Positions 6,740 through 14,289 of a stretch of 17,421 bases of DNA are shown piece by piece. Position numbers and translations under genes: made by a program. How positions within the stretch are numbered: position 1 is the stretch's first letter; every line of letters begins with the position of its first letter. Under the pieces are notes generated by a model. It did not search any database. It was not told where the DNA came from and saw only the letters and a program-made list of their open reading frames with translations. Source of the stretch: an uncultured Clostridia bacterium (GTDB taxonomy: Bacteria > Bacillota > Clostridia > Christensenellales > Borkfalkiaceae); NCBI GenBank assembly GCA_905235765.1, contig CAJOMM010000020.1:1-17421 (forward strand). Reading direction: 5' to 3'.

Positions 6740-6808
6740 AAATTCGAGAAAACTCGCTTGCAAAGATTTTTAGCAAAGTATTTAAGCGATGCGTTTTTCG
6801 GAGGAAAA

Positions 6809-7621
6809 ATGGACAGAAGAAAAGAATTGGATTTGTTTTTGTCGAAGGCGGACGAACTTATCGACAGTAAATATATAATCGCCGATATTAAGATAGTCGG
6901 ACTTCTTAAAGCGATAGCCGCTTCGGATACGTTGGTGGCGATTTTTAAGAACTGTCTTACGGGATTCGATTATAAAGAAGCGCAAAAAAAATATCTCGTT
7001 AAAAGCAAATATTTATCCGATAACAAGGGAGAATTTATTTTGCCGTCTTCTTCAAGAGAACTTCTCGCGTTTATTTTTAATATTCTTTTGGATATAGATT
7101 CGAGGAGAATAGATTTCGCCGAGTTTATAAGCAAGTATTTCTATGAGGACGGGAGTTTTTCTTTAGGTTACGCCGCGTTCAAAAATTCAATGATAAAGCC
7201 TTTCAAAAATTCCGTAAAGGTAATTATGGAAAGCGTTATAGAAGGTAAACTTCAGGATCCCGTAGAAGCCGTGATCGAAGAGGAAGAAAGACAGGAAAGG
7301 GAAAGAAAAGACGAGGAAGAACGGCAAAAAAAAGAAAAAGAAATTTCCGAAAAAGCTTACGGTCAAAGCCTTAAAGCCATAAAAGATATTCTTCTCGAAG
7401 ATAAAACGAGAGTAAAGGAAAGTAGGCTCAGCGACGACGATAAAGAAGAAGCGTTATTGATAATAGACGCTTTTGCGAACGCGCTTTCGGGAGAGGATAA
7501 AGCCGCTTTGACTTACGCCTATCTCGCGTATAAATATCTCGCAAAAAGCAGAAAACTTCTGTTTATCGGAAAGCTCAAAAAAATAAACGGATATTTAGCG
7601 GACGTTTACAATGGAATTTGA
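6809..7621 (+). CDS. Uncharacterised protein with a charged coiled-coil
   Basis: I do not recognise a named family. The product is 270 residues from the ATG at 6809, chosen because CGGAGGA lies at 6798-6804, while the earlier in-frame TTG at 6758 has no ribosome site. Residues 1-150 are predicted mostly helical and hydrophobic-patterned without a signal peptide or clear membrane span ('LLAFIFNILLDI' is the most hydrophobic part). Residues about 155-183 are almost entirely Glu, Arg, Lys, Gln and Asp, a classic charged coiled-coil or single alpha-helix. Residues 184-270 form a further helical segment with 'ALTYAYLAYKYLAKSRK'. Probably cytoplasmic and perhaps oligomeric or a scaffold. It overlaps the Nudix gene by 11 bases and shares its operon with typA, so the products are likely co-expressed. 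Confidence 0.85.
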   Translation: MDRRKELDLFLSKADELIDSKYIIADIKIVGLLKAIAASDTLVAIFKNCLTGFDYKEAQKKYLVKSKYLSDNKGEFILPSSSRELLAFIFNILLDIDSRRIDFAEFISKYFYEDGSFSLGYAAFKNSMIKPFKNSVKVIMESVIEGKLQDPVEAVIEEEERQERERKDEEERQKKEKEISEKAYGQSLKAIKDILLEDKTRVKESRLSDDDKEEALLIIDAFANALSGEDKAALTYAYLAYKYLAKSRKLLFIGKLKKINGYLADVYNGI

Positions 7622-8141
7622 AGAAAAGACGATACGGGAAAATTACGTCTATAAAGGTAAAATATTAAACTTAAAGAAAGACGAAGTGGAACTTCCGGAC
7701 GGGAAAACTTCTTATAGAGAGATAGTGGAACACGGCGGCGGCGCCGCAATTCTTTGCGAAAAAGACGGCAAGATTCTTTTAGTTAAGCAATTCCGCTACG
7801 CTTATAAAGAAGAGCTTTGGGAGATACCGGCAGGAAAACTCGAAAAAGGCGAGCCGCCCGTAAACACGGCTTTCAGGGAACTTGAAGAAGAGACGGGTTT
7901 TTGCGCGGAAAAAATGACGCACTTGATTACCGTTTATCCTTCGCCCGGTTACACGCAGGAAAAAATATATATTTTCCGCGCGGAAGGACTTAAAAAAACG
8001 CGGACGAATCTCGACGAAGATGAATTTTTGAGAGCCGAATTCGTCGATAAAGAAAAAATTTTCGAAATGCGTGAAAGGGGAGAGATAAAAGACGCGAAAA
8101 CCCTTGTCGCGCTTTCGTTTATAGACGGGAAAATGAAATAA
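7611..8141 (+). CDS. Nudix hydrolase, ADP-ribose pyrophosphatase type
   Basis: Likely hydrolyses ADP-ribose or a related ADP-sugar to AMP and a sugar phosphate in the cytoplasm. The complete Nudix box, G-x5-E-x7-RELxEExGF, lies at residues 75-97, with all metal-binding glutamates present. The N-terminal pattern ('YKGKILNLKKDEVELPDG', then 'REIVEHGGGAAIL') and 'VKQFRYAYKEELWEIPAGKLEKGE' are typical of the NudF/YqkG subfamily, as is 'YPSPGYTQEKIYIF' downstream of the box. Length of 176 residues is normal. Its ATG lies 11 bases inside the end of the upstream gene, so it probably depends on translational coupling. Confidence 0.93.
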   Translation: MEFEEKTIRENYVYKGKILNLKKDEVELPDGKTSYREIVEHGGGAAILCEKDGKILLVKQFRYAYKEELWEIPAGKLEKGEPPVNTAFRELEEETGFCAEKMTHLITVYPSPGYTQEKIYIFRAEGLKKTRTNLDEDEFLRAEFVDKEKIFEMRERGEIKDAKTLVALSFIDGKMK

Positions 8142-8161
8142 AAGCTAAAGGAAATTTGGTT

Positions 8162-9977
8162 GTGAAAAGAACAGACGTAAGAAACGTTGCCATCATCGCC
8201 CACGTTGACCACGGCAAGACGACGCTTGTCAACGAGATGTTAAAACAGGGCGGCATATTCAGGGCTAACCAGGAAGTGGCGGACAGAGTAATGGATTCCG
8301 GAGACCTGGAAAGAGAAAGAGGAATAACTATACTTGCAAAAAACACTTCGGTATTTTACGAAGGCGTCAAAATAAATATAGTAGACACTCCCGGACACGC
8401 CGATTTCGGCGGTGAAGTAGAGCGCGTGCTTAAAATGGTAAACGGCGTGCTCGTTTTAGTAGACGCTTGCGAAGGACCTATGCCGCAGACGAGATTCGTT
8501 ATGCAAAAAGCTTTGGAACTAAACCACAAGCTGATAATAGTGGTGAATAAGATAGACCGTCCGGACGCAAGGCTTTCAGAAGTTCAGGACGAGATTTTGG
8601 AACTTTTATTCGATCTTAACGCGAACGACGAACAAATCGACAGCCCTATAATATTCTGTTCGGGCAGAAACGGCACCGCAACGACCGATTGTAACGAGAC
8701 GGGGACGGATCTTAAACCGCTTTTTGACGCGATAATAAATTATTTTGAACCGCAGGAAGTTGACGAGGACGGGCCGCTTCAGATGCTTATTTCCTCCATC
8801 GACTATAACGATTACGTGGGTCGTATAGGTATAGGCAGAATAGAGCGCGGCAAAATGTCGGTAAATCAGGAAGTAGAAACCTGCAATTATAACGTCAGCG
8901 GAAAGGAAGTCAAAGGTAAACTCGTCAGCATATTCCAGATAGAGGGCTTAAATCGTGTTCCGGTAGATTCCGCTAAATATTGTATGTATAGGCGGTCTTG
9001 AAAATATTTCGATAGGCGACACCGTTTGTTCGCCGCTGAAAGTAGAACCGGTATCTTTTGTCAAGATATCCGAGCCGACAGTAGAGATGACGTTTTCGGT
9101 AAACGACAGTCCGTTCGCCGGCAAAGAAGGCAAATTCGTTACGACGAGGCATTTACGGGACAGGCTGTTCCGCGAAATGTTGAAAGACGTCTCTTTAAGG
9201 GTGGAAGAGACGGATTCCGCAGATTCTTACAGGGTATGCGGCAGGGGAGAAATGCACCTGTCGATTCTGATAGAAACCATGCGGAGAGCAGGTTACGAAT
9301 TTCAGGTCGGCGCGCCGAAAGTTATGTATAAGACGGAGAACGGCGTACTGAAAGAACCTATGGAAAAACTCGTCGTAGACGTTCCGGAAGATAAGACCGG
9401 TTCCGTATTTTCGGGTATGGGCGTAAGGAAAGGCGAACTTTTACAGATGGAAAACGTAGGCAGCCGTATAAGGCTGGAATTCAAAGTTCCGGCGAGGGGG
9501 CTTTTCGGTTATAAAAGCCAGTTTTTGACCGAGACGCGCGGCGAAGGCGTATTCAACACCATCTTTTGGGGCTACGAAGAATATAAAGGCGATATAGAAA
9601 GAAGAAACACCGGATCGCTCGTTGCGTTCGAAACGGGAGAAGCGGTAACGTACGGGCTTTTCAACGCGCAGGGGAGGGGACAACTTTTCATCGGCGCAGG
9701 GGAAAAAGTTTACGAGGGCATGGTCGTAGGCGTATCTCCGAAAAACGAAGATATCGTCGTAAACGTTTGCAAGAAAAAGCACCTTACCAATACGAGGGCT
9801 TCAGGGTCTGACGACGCTTTAAGACTGGAAACGCCGAAGATTATGAGTTTAGAAGAGGCGATGGAATTTATAAACGATGACGAACTTCTCGAAATTACCC
9901 CTCAAAACGTGCGAATCCGTAAAAAAACTTTAGATACGGAGACCAGACTAAAAAGAAAGGCGCACGGTCTCGAATAA
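8162..9977 (+). pseudogene. typA: TypA/BipA translational GTPase, frame broken by an apparent 8-base deletion
   Basis: TypA (BipA) is a ribosome-binding GTPase of the EF-G/LepA group with a role in 50S assembly and stress growth. The first part has all GTPase motifs: AHVDHGKTT (13-21), 'ERERGITI', DTPGHADF and NKID. Reading stops at 8999-9001 in frame 2. The protein then continues in frame 3 from about 8982 ('VCIGGLENISIGD'), through 'EPTVEMTFSVNDSPFAGKEGKFVTTRHL' in domain III, to the C-terminal domain ending at 9977. At the joint, after Tyr (8978-8980), one base remains where three residues, Gly-Asp-Ile by family pattern, should be. Joined, the parts give about 605 residues, the usual length. 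I prefer the GTG at 8162, with AAAGGA 9 bases upstream, to a TTG at 8156. Could be a true mutation or an assembly error. Confidence 0.88.
8978..8984 (+). other. Frame-disrupting site in typA
   Basis: Frame 2 codons end in Tyr (TAT, 8978-8980); frame 3 codons resume at GTA (8982-8984), leaving one odd T at 8981. Conserved domain II of translational GTPases has a Gly-Asp-Ile here (as in 'AGDIVAI'). Nine bases shrunk to one means 8 are missing, consistent with slippage between short ATAT repeats if the lost codons were GGC GAT ATT. Confidence 0.75.
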
Positions 9978-9992
9978 ATTTATAAAAAACGC

Positions 9993-10021
9993 TTGACAAT
10001 AGGTTTTGAATTGACTATAAT
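9993..10021 (+). promoter_or_regulatory. Perfect consensus promoter of the SRP operon
   Basis: TTGACA (9993-9998) and TATAAT (10016-10021) are exactly 17 bases apart, the full sigma-A consensus. Transcription should start near 10027-10028, exactly where the leader hairpin begins. An open reading frame that begins at the TTG of the -35 box is an artefact of this promoter. Confidence 0.95.
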
Positions 10022-10025
10022 AACA

Positions 10026-10058
10026 GGGTGCAAGGTAAAATTACCTTGCACCCCTTTT
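10026..10058 (+). promoter_or_regulatory. Leader hairpin at +1 of the SRP operon, possible attenuator
   Basis: GGGTGCAAGGTA (10026-10037) pairs perfectly with TACCTTGCACCC (10042-10053), followed by C and TTTT. It lies at the predicted 5' end of the mRNA. It could protect the mRNA from decay, act as a weak early terminator (T-run of only four), and also end read-through from typA, which has no other visible terminator. Confidence 0.7.
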
Positions 10059-10070
10059 AACGGTAATCTT

Positions 10071-10361
10071 ATGGACGATTTTTATTATATAGAATTATTC
10101 GATTTATATAAGGGATTGCTTACGGAGACCCAGCGGAATATATTTTATTCCCATTATTTTCTCGATTTGTCTTTGGCGGAGACGGGGGAAGAATTCGATA
10201 TGAAAAGGCAAAGCGTGTACGACGTCGTTAAAAAGGTTAAAGATAAACTCGCGGAGTACGAAAGGATTTTGGGGCTTAAGGGAAAAGTTGAAAGGATTTT
10301 GGCGATAGACGGGCTGAACGAAAGTCTGCGCGCCGAAATAAAGGGTATTTTAGAAGAATAA
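10071..10361 (+). CDS. ylxM: YlxM family SRP-associated helix-turn-helix protein
   Basis: YlxM (UPF0122) proteins are small HTH proteins encoded next to ffh; in streptococci and B. subtilis relatives they are linked to signal recognition particle function. The 96-residue product starts 'MDDFYYIELFDLYKGLLTETQ' and has the sigma-70 region-4-like HTH 'LSLAETGEEFDMKRQSVYDVVKKVKDKL' followed by a helical tail, the family pattern; normal length is about 105-115, so the tail is slightly short. I chose the ATG at 10071; a TTG at 9993 would translate the promoter and leader hairpin. No clear ribosome site is visible ahead of the ATG. The stop overlaps the ffh start by one base (TAATG). Confidence 0.92.
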   Translation: MDDFYYIELFDLYKGLLTETQRNIFYSHYFLDLSLAETGEEFDMKRQSVYDVVKKVKDKLAEYERILGLKGKVERILAIDGLNESLRAEIKGILEE

Positions 10362-11683
10362 TGGCGTTATTTTCCGGACTTTCTGAAAAATTAAATCATA
10401 TATTCAGCAAACTCACAAAGCGCGGTAAACTCACGGAACTTGAGATAAAGACCGCGATGCGCGAGGTGCGCATCGCGCTGTTGGAAGCCGACGTAAACAT
10501 AAACGTCGTTAAAGACTTTGTGAATAGAGTTTCGGAGCGCGCGGTAGGTCAGGAAATTTTAAAGAGTTTAAGTCCTACCCAACAAGTCATAAAAATCGTT
10601 AACGAAGAATTAGTGGAGCTTATGGGCAAGGAAAACAGTAAACTTGTCGTAAGTTCTAATCCGCCGACCGTGATAATGATGGCAGGGCTTCAGGGCGCCG
10701 GCAAAACCACGTTGGTCGGAAAGCTCGGACTGTACCTTAAAAAGCAGAACAAGAAGCCTCTGTTCGTCGCTTGCGACGTTTATAGACCGGCGGCTATAAA
10801 TCAACTGAAGATCGTCGGAGAAAAGTCCGGCTGTCAGGTGTTTGAAAAAGGTCAGGGAAATCCCGTTAAAATTGCCAAAGAAGGCGTGGAATACGCAAAA
10901 GCTTACGGTTACGACACGGTAATAATCGATACTGCCGGAAGACTTCAGATAGACGAAAACCTTATGCGCGAACTTGAAGACATCAAGGCGGCTGTCAATC
11001 CGTCCGAGATACTTTTAGTTTTAGACGCTATGACGGGGCAGGTGGCGGTTGAAGTTGCGGATACTTTCAACAAAAGGCTGGAAGTTACCGGTCTGGTTCT
11101 TACTAAGCTTGACGGAGATACTCGCGGCGGCGCGACGCTTTCCATACGCGCGGTTACCGGTAAGCCCGTTAAATTCTGTTCGGTAGGCGAGAAACTCGGC
11201 GACTTGGAACCCTTCTATCCCGACCGTATGGCGAACAGGATTCTCGGTATGGGCGACGTTCTCACTTTGATAGAGAAGGCTCAGGAGGCGGTTACCGAAG
11301 AAGAAGCCAAAAAAATGGAGAAGAAGTTCCGCGAAAATTCTTTTACGCTCGACGACTATTTGACGCAGTTCGAGACGATGAAAAAAATGGGCGGACTTAA
11401 AGACGTTCTCAGTATGTTGCCGGGATTTGGCGGCGCGATGGGTAAAGTTAAGATAAGAGAAGAGGATATTGACGAGAACAAAATTGTTCGAATGAAAGCT
11501 ATAATCCAGTCTATGACTTTGAAAGAACGTCAGAATCCCGCGATTATAAACTCTTCGAGAAAGCAGCGCATCGCAAAAGGAAGCGGAACGGACGTGCAAG
11601 AAGTAAACCGCGTATTAAAACAGTTTGAACAGACAAAACAAATGATGAAACAAATGAAAAACAATAAAAATTTCAGATTTTAA
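10361..11683 (+). CDS. ffh: Signal recognition particle protein Ffh (SRP54)
   Basis: Ffh with 4.5S/scRNA forms the SRP, which binds signal sequences of nascent membrane and secreted proteins and docks with FtsY in a GTP-dependent way. The 440 residues contain an N domain ('TELEIKTAMREVRIALLEADVN'), a G domain with GLQGAGKTT (109-117), 'DVYRPAA', DTAGR (190-194) and TKLDG (248-252), then a methionine-rich M domain ('LKDVLSMLPGFGGAMGKV', 'SSRKQRIAKGSGTDVQEVNRVL', 'MMKQMKN'), which binds RNA and signal peptides. All elements are intact. Translation is coupled to ylxM through the TAATG overlap; rpsP follows after 17 bases. Confidence 0.98.
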   Translation: MALFSGLSEKLNHIFSKLTKRGKLTELEIKTAMREVRIALLEADVNINVVKDFVNRVSERAVGQEILKSLSPTQQVIKIVNEELVELMGKENSKLVVSSNPPTVIMMAGLQGAGKTTLVGKLGLYLKKQNKKPLFVACDVYRPAAINQLKIVGEKSGCQVFEKGQGNPVKIAKEGVEYAKAYGYDTVIIDTAGRLQIDENLMRELEDIKAAVNPSEILLVLDAMTGQVAVEVADTFNKRLEVTGLVLTKLDGDTRGGATLSIRAVTGKPVKFCSVGEKLGDLEPFYPDRMANRILGMGDVLTLIEKAQEAVTEEEAKKMEKKFRENSFTLDDYLTQFETMKKMGGLKDVLSMLPGFGGAMGKVKIREEDIDENKIVRMKAIIQSMTLKERQNPAIINSSRKQRIAKGSGTDVQEVNRVLKQFEQTKQMMKQMKNNKNFRF

Positions 11684-11700
11684 AAAAAGGAGAAACAACA

Positions 11701-11997
11701 ATGGCAGTTAAAATGAGACTTACGAGAATGGGCGATAAAAAATCACCTTTTTACCGCATCGTAATTACGGACAGCAGAAATGCGCGCGACGGGGCTTACG
11801 TGGACAAAATAGGATACTACAATCCCATTAAAAATCCGGCGGAAATAGTCATCGATAAAGAGAAGGCGCAAGATTGGTTGAAAAAAGGCGTTCAGCCGAC
11901 CGCAACGGTAAAGAATATTCTTATCAACGAGGGCGTTATAGAAAAACCCACGAAATTGTCGCCGTCCAAAACGAAAGTCCGCAAATCTAAAAAATAA
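11701..11997 (+). CDS. rpsP: 30S ribosomal protein bS16
   Basis: Small-subunit protein bS16, needed for 30S assembly around helix 15-17 of 16S rRNA. The opening 'MAVKMRLTRMGDKKSPFYRIVITDSRNARDG' and the following 'IGYYNP' are the family hallmark; 98 residues is a normal length with a basic C-terminal tail ('KTKVRKSKK'). It has an AAAGGAGA ribosome site 9-10 bases before the ATG, matching a highly expressed gene, and follows ffh in the order found in B. subtilis. Confidence 0.98.
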   Translation: MAVKMRLTRMGDKKSPFYRIVITDSRNARDGAYVDKIGYYNPIKNPAEIVIDKEKAQDWLKKGVQPTATVKNILINEGVIEKPTKLSPSKTKVRKSKK

Positions 11998-12019
11998 ATT
12001 TTAGATAAAGAGGGATATT

Positions 12020-12262
12020 ATGACAGAACTTATAAAATTCGTTATAGGTACTTTTGCCGAGCATCCTGAAGAAATCGTTTACGACGTGGAAGACAACGGC
12101 AGGAACGTTACCGTAACGGTAACGTTGGCGCCCGAAGATATGGGTAAGGTCATCGGCAAACAGGGAAAGATCGCCAAAGCGCTTCGCACATTGGTACGCG
12201 CCGGTTCGATCAAAGAAAACAAAAAATACGTTTTGGAAATAAAGGAACGCGGGGAAAATTAA
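12020..12262 (+). CDS. khpA: KH-domain RNA-binding protein KhpA (YlqC)
   Basis: An 80-residue single-KH-domain protein; KhpA pairs with KhpB (EloR/Jag) in Gram-positives and binds many RNAs, affecting cell elongation and division in streptococci. The KH signature VIGKQGKIAKAL at about 44-55 includes the GxxG loop (GKQG). Start ATG with AGAGGG upstream; the gap to rpsP is 22 bases. Its TAA stop codon lies inside the loop of the intrinsic terminator that follows, so translating ribosomes ending here would cover the stem. KhpB is not in the window. Confidence 0.95.
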   Translation: MTELIKFVIGTFAEHPEEIVYDVEDNGRNVTVTVTLAPEDMGKVIGKQGKIAKALRTLVRAGSIKENKKYVLEIKERGEN

Positions 12263-12275
12263 TTTCCCCGTTTTT
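12250..12275 (+). terminator. Intrinsic terminator overlapping the khpA stop, possible attenuator before rimM
   Basis: Eight pairs, CGGGGAAA (12250-12257) with TTTCCCCG (12263-12270), loop of five, then TTTTT (12271-12275). The khpA TAA (12260-12262) is in the loop. The rimM ATG follows only 8 bases after the T-run, so rimM and the genes beyond depend on read-through or on an unseen promoter. Confidence 0.85.
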
Positions 12276-12283
12276 CAGGTATA

Positions 12284-12793
12284 ATGCAGGAATATTTCAG
12301 GATAGGTCTTATCGGTAAGCCGCACGGCATAAAAGGGGAAGTCAAAGTTTTTTCCCTTACCGACGACACTAACAAATTCAAGCGCATTAAAAAAGTAGTT
12401 ATAGACGGCAAAGCATACACCGTATCTTCCGCGAAAATAGCGGCGGATACGGTCATTTTGGCGTTGCACGAAGTTACCGACAGAAATTTCGCGGAAACCT
12501 TACGCGGAAAATACGTGGAAATAAGCCGTAGCGACGAAGAGCCTCTCGGGGAATTTTCCTTTTACGTTTCCGATATTTTAGGAAGCAGGGTGTTGACCGA
12601 CGACGGCGCAAAATTAGGCGAGGTTTTATCGGTAACGCCTGCAAAGACCGACGTTTTTACGGTGCTTTGCGACAACGGTAAAAAACTTTCCTTTCCGTTC
12701 TTAAAAGACCTTTTATCTTCTTTCGACGCGGAAAGCAAAACCTTGGTTTTGCATAAAAAGAGGCTTTCGGAGGTAGCTTTATATGAAGATTGA
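12284..12793 (+). CDS. rimM: Ribosome maturation factor RimM
   Basis: RimM binds bS19 and the 3' major domain of 16S rRNA during 30S maturation. The N-terminal beta-barrel domain is clear ('FRIGLIGKPHGIKGEVKVFSLTDD'), followed by 'LRGKYVEISRSDE' and a C-terminal PRC-barrel domain with 'DILGSRVLTDDGAKLGEVLSV' and 'FPFLKDLL'. Length of 169 is normal. No good ribosome site precedes the ATG; only AGG lies a few bases upstream, and the start reads TATAATG just after a terminator. Its stop codon lies 11 bases inside trmD, so those two are coupled. Confidence 0.94.
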   Translation: MQEYFRIGLIGKPHGIKGEVKVFSLTDDTNKFKRIKKVVIDGKAYTVSSAKIAADTVILALHEVTDRNFAETLRGKYVEISRSDEEPLGEFSFYVSDILGSRVLTDDGAKLGEVLSVTPAKTDVFTVLCDNGKKLSFPFLKDLLSSFDAESKTLVLHKKRLSEVALYED

Positions 12794-13454
12794 CGTTCTT
12801 ACGCTTTTTCCGGAGATGATGAGTCCGCTGTTTTCAAGTATCATAGGTCGCGCAGTTGCGGACGGAAAAGTGGAAATTAAGGTTACGGATATAAGGGAAT
12901 ATACCGCGGATAAACATAAAAAGTGCGACGATACGCCTTTCGGCGGCGGCGCAGGCATGGTCATGATGGCGCAGCCTATAGCTTCGGCGATAAACGCGGT
13001 CGACCCTTTGCATAAGGCAAGGAGAATATATCTTTCACCGAAAGGCAGAGTTTTTAATCAGGGAATCGTGAAAGAGTATGCGGAACTCGACAATCTTTTG
13101 TTCCTTTGCGGACATTACGAAGGCGTGGATCAACGCGTCATAGATCTTTTCATAGACGAAGAGTTGTCTATAGGCGATTTTGTCCTTACCGGCGGCGAAA
13201 TACCGGCTATGGCGGTTATAGACGCGGTTTTAAGGCACGTCGACGGCGTGATTAACGGGGAGTCTTTGACCGAAGAAAGTTTTACGGGCGGACTTTTGGA
13301 ATATCCGCATTATACTAAACCGAGAGAATTTATGGGACAAACCGTTCCGGAAGTTTTGCTTTCGGGAAATCACGGAGAAATAGACAAGTGGCGCAAGGCT
13401 CGGGCGGAAGAGATAACCCGTAAAAACCGTCCCGATCTGTTGAAAAGAGGTTGA
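12783..13454 (+). CDS. trmD: tRNA (guanine-37-N1)-methyltransferase
   Basis: TrmD methylates G37 next to the anticodon of tRNAs using S-adenosylmethionine, preventing +1 frameshifts. SPOUT-fold features are present: 'MKIDVLTLFPEMM' at the start, 'DDTPFGGGAGMVM' (49-61), the knot segment LCGHYEGVDQRV (108-119) and 'IDEELSIGDFVLTGGEIPAM' (124-143), then 'VPEVLLSGNH' and 'IDKWR' in the C-terminal domain. The 223 residues are a little shorter than many TrmDs (about 235-250), at the C-terminus. CGGAGGT at 12768-12774 is a strong ribosome site for the ATG. It is not followed by rplS, which is unusual. Confidence 0.97.
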   Translation: MKIDVLTLFPEMMSPLFSSIIGRAVADGKVEIKVTDIREYTADKHKKCDDTPFGGGAGMVMMAQPIASAINAVDPLHKARRIYLSPKGRVFNQGIVKEYAELDNLLFLCGHYEGVDQRVIDLFIDEELSIGDFVLTGGEIPAMAVIDAVLRHVDGVINGESLTEESFTGGLLEYPHYTKPREFMGQTVPEVLLSGNHGEIDKWRKARAEEITRKNRPDLLKRG

Positions 13455-13456
13455 TT

Positions 13457-14287
13457 ATGCAACATTTACAATGGTATCCGGGGCATATGACCGCGGCTTT
13501 CAGAATGATGCAGGAAAACGTAAAAGCGGTGGACGGGATTATAATGATTCTGGACGCGCGCGCGCCTTACGCTTCTATAAACCCGAAACTCGACGGGCTT
13601 TTTGCAAACAAAAAGATACTTTACGTGCTGAATAAGAGCGACCTTATCACGGTTAGCGACGCAAAAAGGGTGATTGCGAATTTCAAGTCGGAAAATAAAA
13701 AGTGCATAGCGGTTTCCGCATTTGATAAAAAAGCCGTGGATTCGCTGTACGACGGGATATTCGACCTGTTAAAAGAAAAATCCGAGCGCAATAAAAGGAA
13801 AGGTTTTTTCGCGCCGCTGAGAATTATGGTCGCAGGGATTCCGAACACCGGAAAGTCAACGGTCATCAACGCGCTTTGCGGCGGAAAAAGAACGGTTACG
13901 GGCAACAAGGCGGGCGTAACGCGTGGAAAACAATGGGTAAGGCTTAAAGACCTGGAACTTTTAGACACCCCGGGAACTATGCCCCCCTATTTTGAAGATC
14001 AGGTTTATGCGAGACATTTGGCGTATATAGGTTGTATGAACGACGCCAACCTCGAATTTGAAGATATAGCCGCGGAACTTATTAAAGAACTAAAAGGAAA
14101 ATATCCCGAATTGCTTTCGGAAAGATACGGAACGGACGTTTCGAAGAGCGTTGCCGAAATTTTCGACGGGATATGCGAAAGAAGGGGATTTATAATTCGC
14201 GGAGGGAATTACGACTATGCTCGCTGCTCGGCGGCAATAATAGACGATTTCCGAAAGGGCAGGATAGGCAAAATAATTCTGGAATAG
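13457..14287 (+). CDS. rbgA: Ribosome biogenesis GTPase RbgA (YlqF)
   Basis: RbgA acts late in 50S assembly, helping uL16 and other late proteins join. It is a circularly permuted GTPase, and the motif order shows this: G4 NKSD at 59-62 comes before G1 GIPNTGKST (127-135) and G3 DTPG (170-173). The opening 'MQHLQWYPGHMTAAFRMMQ' is characteristic, and the C-terminal helical domain with 'AAELIKELKGKYPELL' is present; 276 residues is normal. I chose ATG 13457 (AGAGG 6 bases upstream) over a TTG at 13451 that would overlap the trmD stop. rnhB begins 2 bases after its stop. Confidence 0.95.
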   Translation: MQHLQWYPGHMTAAFRMMQENVKAVDGIIMILDARAPYASINPKLDGLFANKKILYVLNKSDLITVSDAKRVIANFKSENKKCIAVSAFDKKAVDSLYDGIFDLLKEKSERNKRKGFFAPLRIMVAGIPNTGKSTVINALCGGKRTVTGNKAGVTRGKQWVRLKDLELLDTPGTMPPYFEDQVYARHLAYIGCMNDANLEFEDIAAELIKELKGKYPELLSERYGTDVSKSVAEIFDGICERRGFIIRGGNYDYARCSAAIIDDFRKGRIGKIILE

Positions 14288-14289
14288 TT

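Noticed and set aside
8978..9001. Programmed ribosomal frameshift in typA
   Set aside because: There is no slippery heptamer or stimulatory element that I can see, and simple slippage would still leave out three conserved residues. A deletion or sequence error explains it better.
9993..10070. N-terminal extension of YlxM from a TTG
   Set aside because: The TTG is the first three bases of the -35 box and the extension would translate the promoter and hairpin upstream of the predicted RNA start.
11021..11599. 192-codon open frame opposite ffh
   Set aside because: It lies fully antisense to a complete, well-conserved ffh and shows no family motif or ribosome site.
12280..12285. TATAAT before rimM as its own promoter
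   Set aside because: It overlaps the ATG; a transcript from it would start after the start codon, and no -35 box lies at proper spacing.
14173..14289. Upstream extension of RNase HII
   Set aside because: The extra 39 codons lie inside rbgA in another frame and the canonical RNase HII sequence begins at the ATG at 14290.
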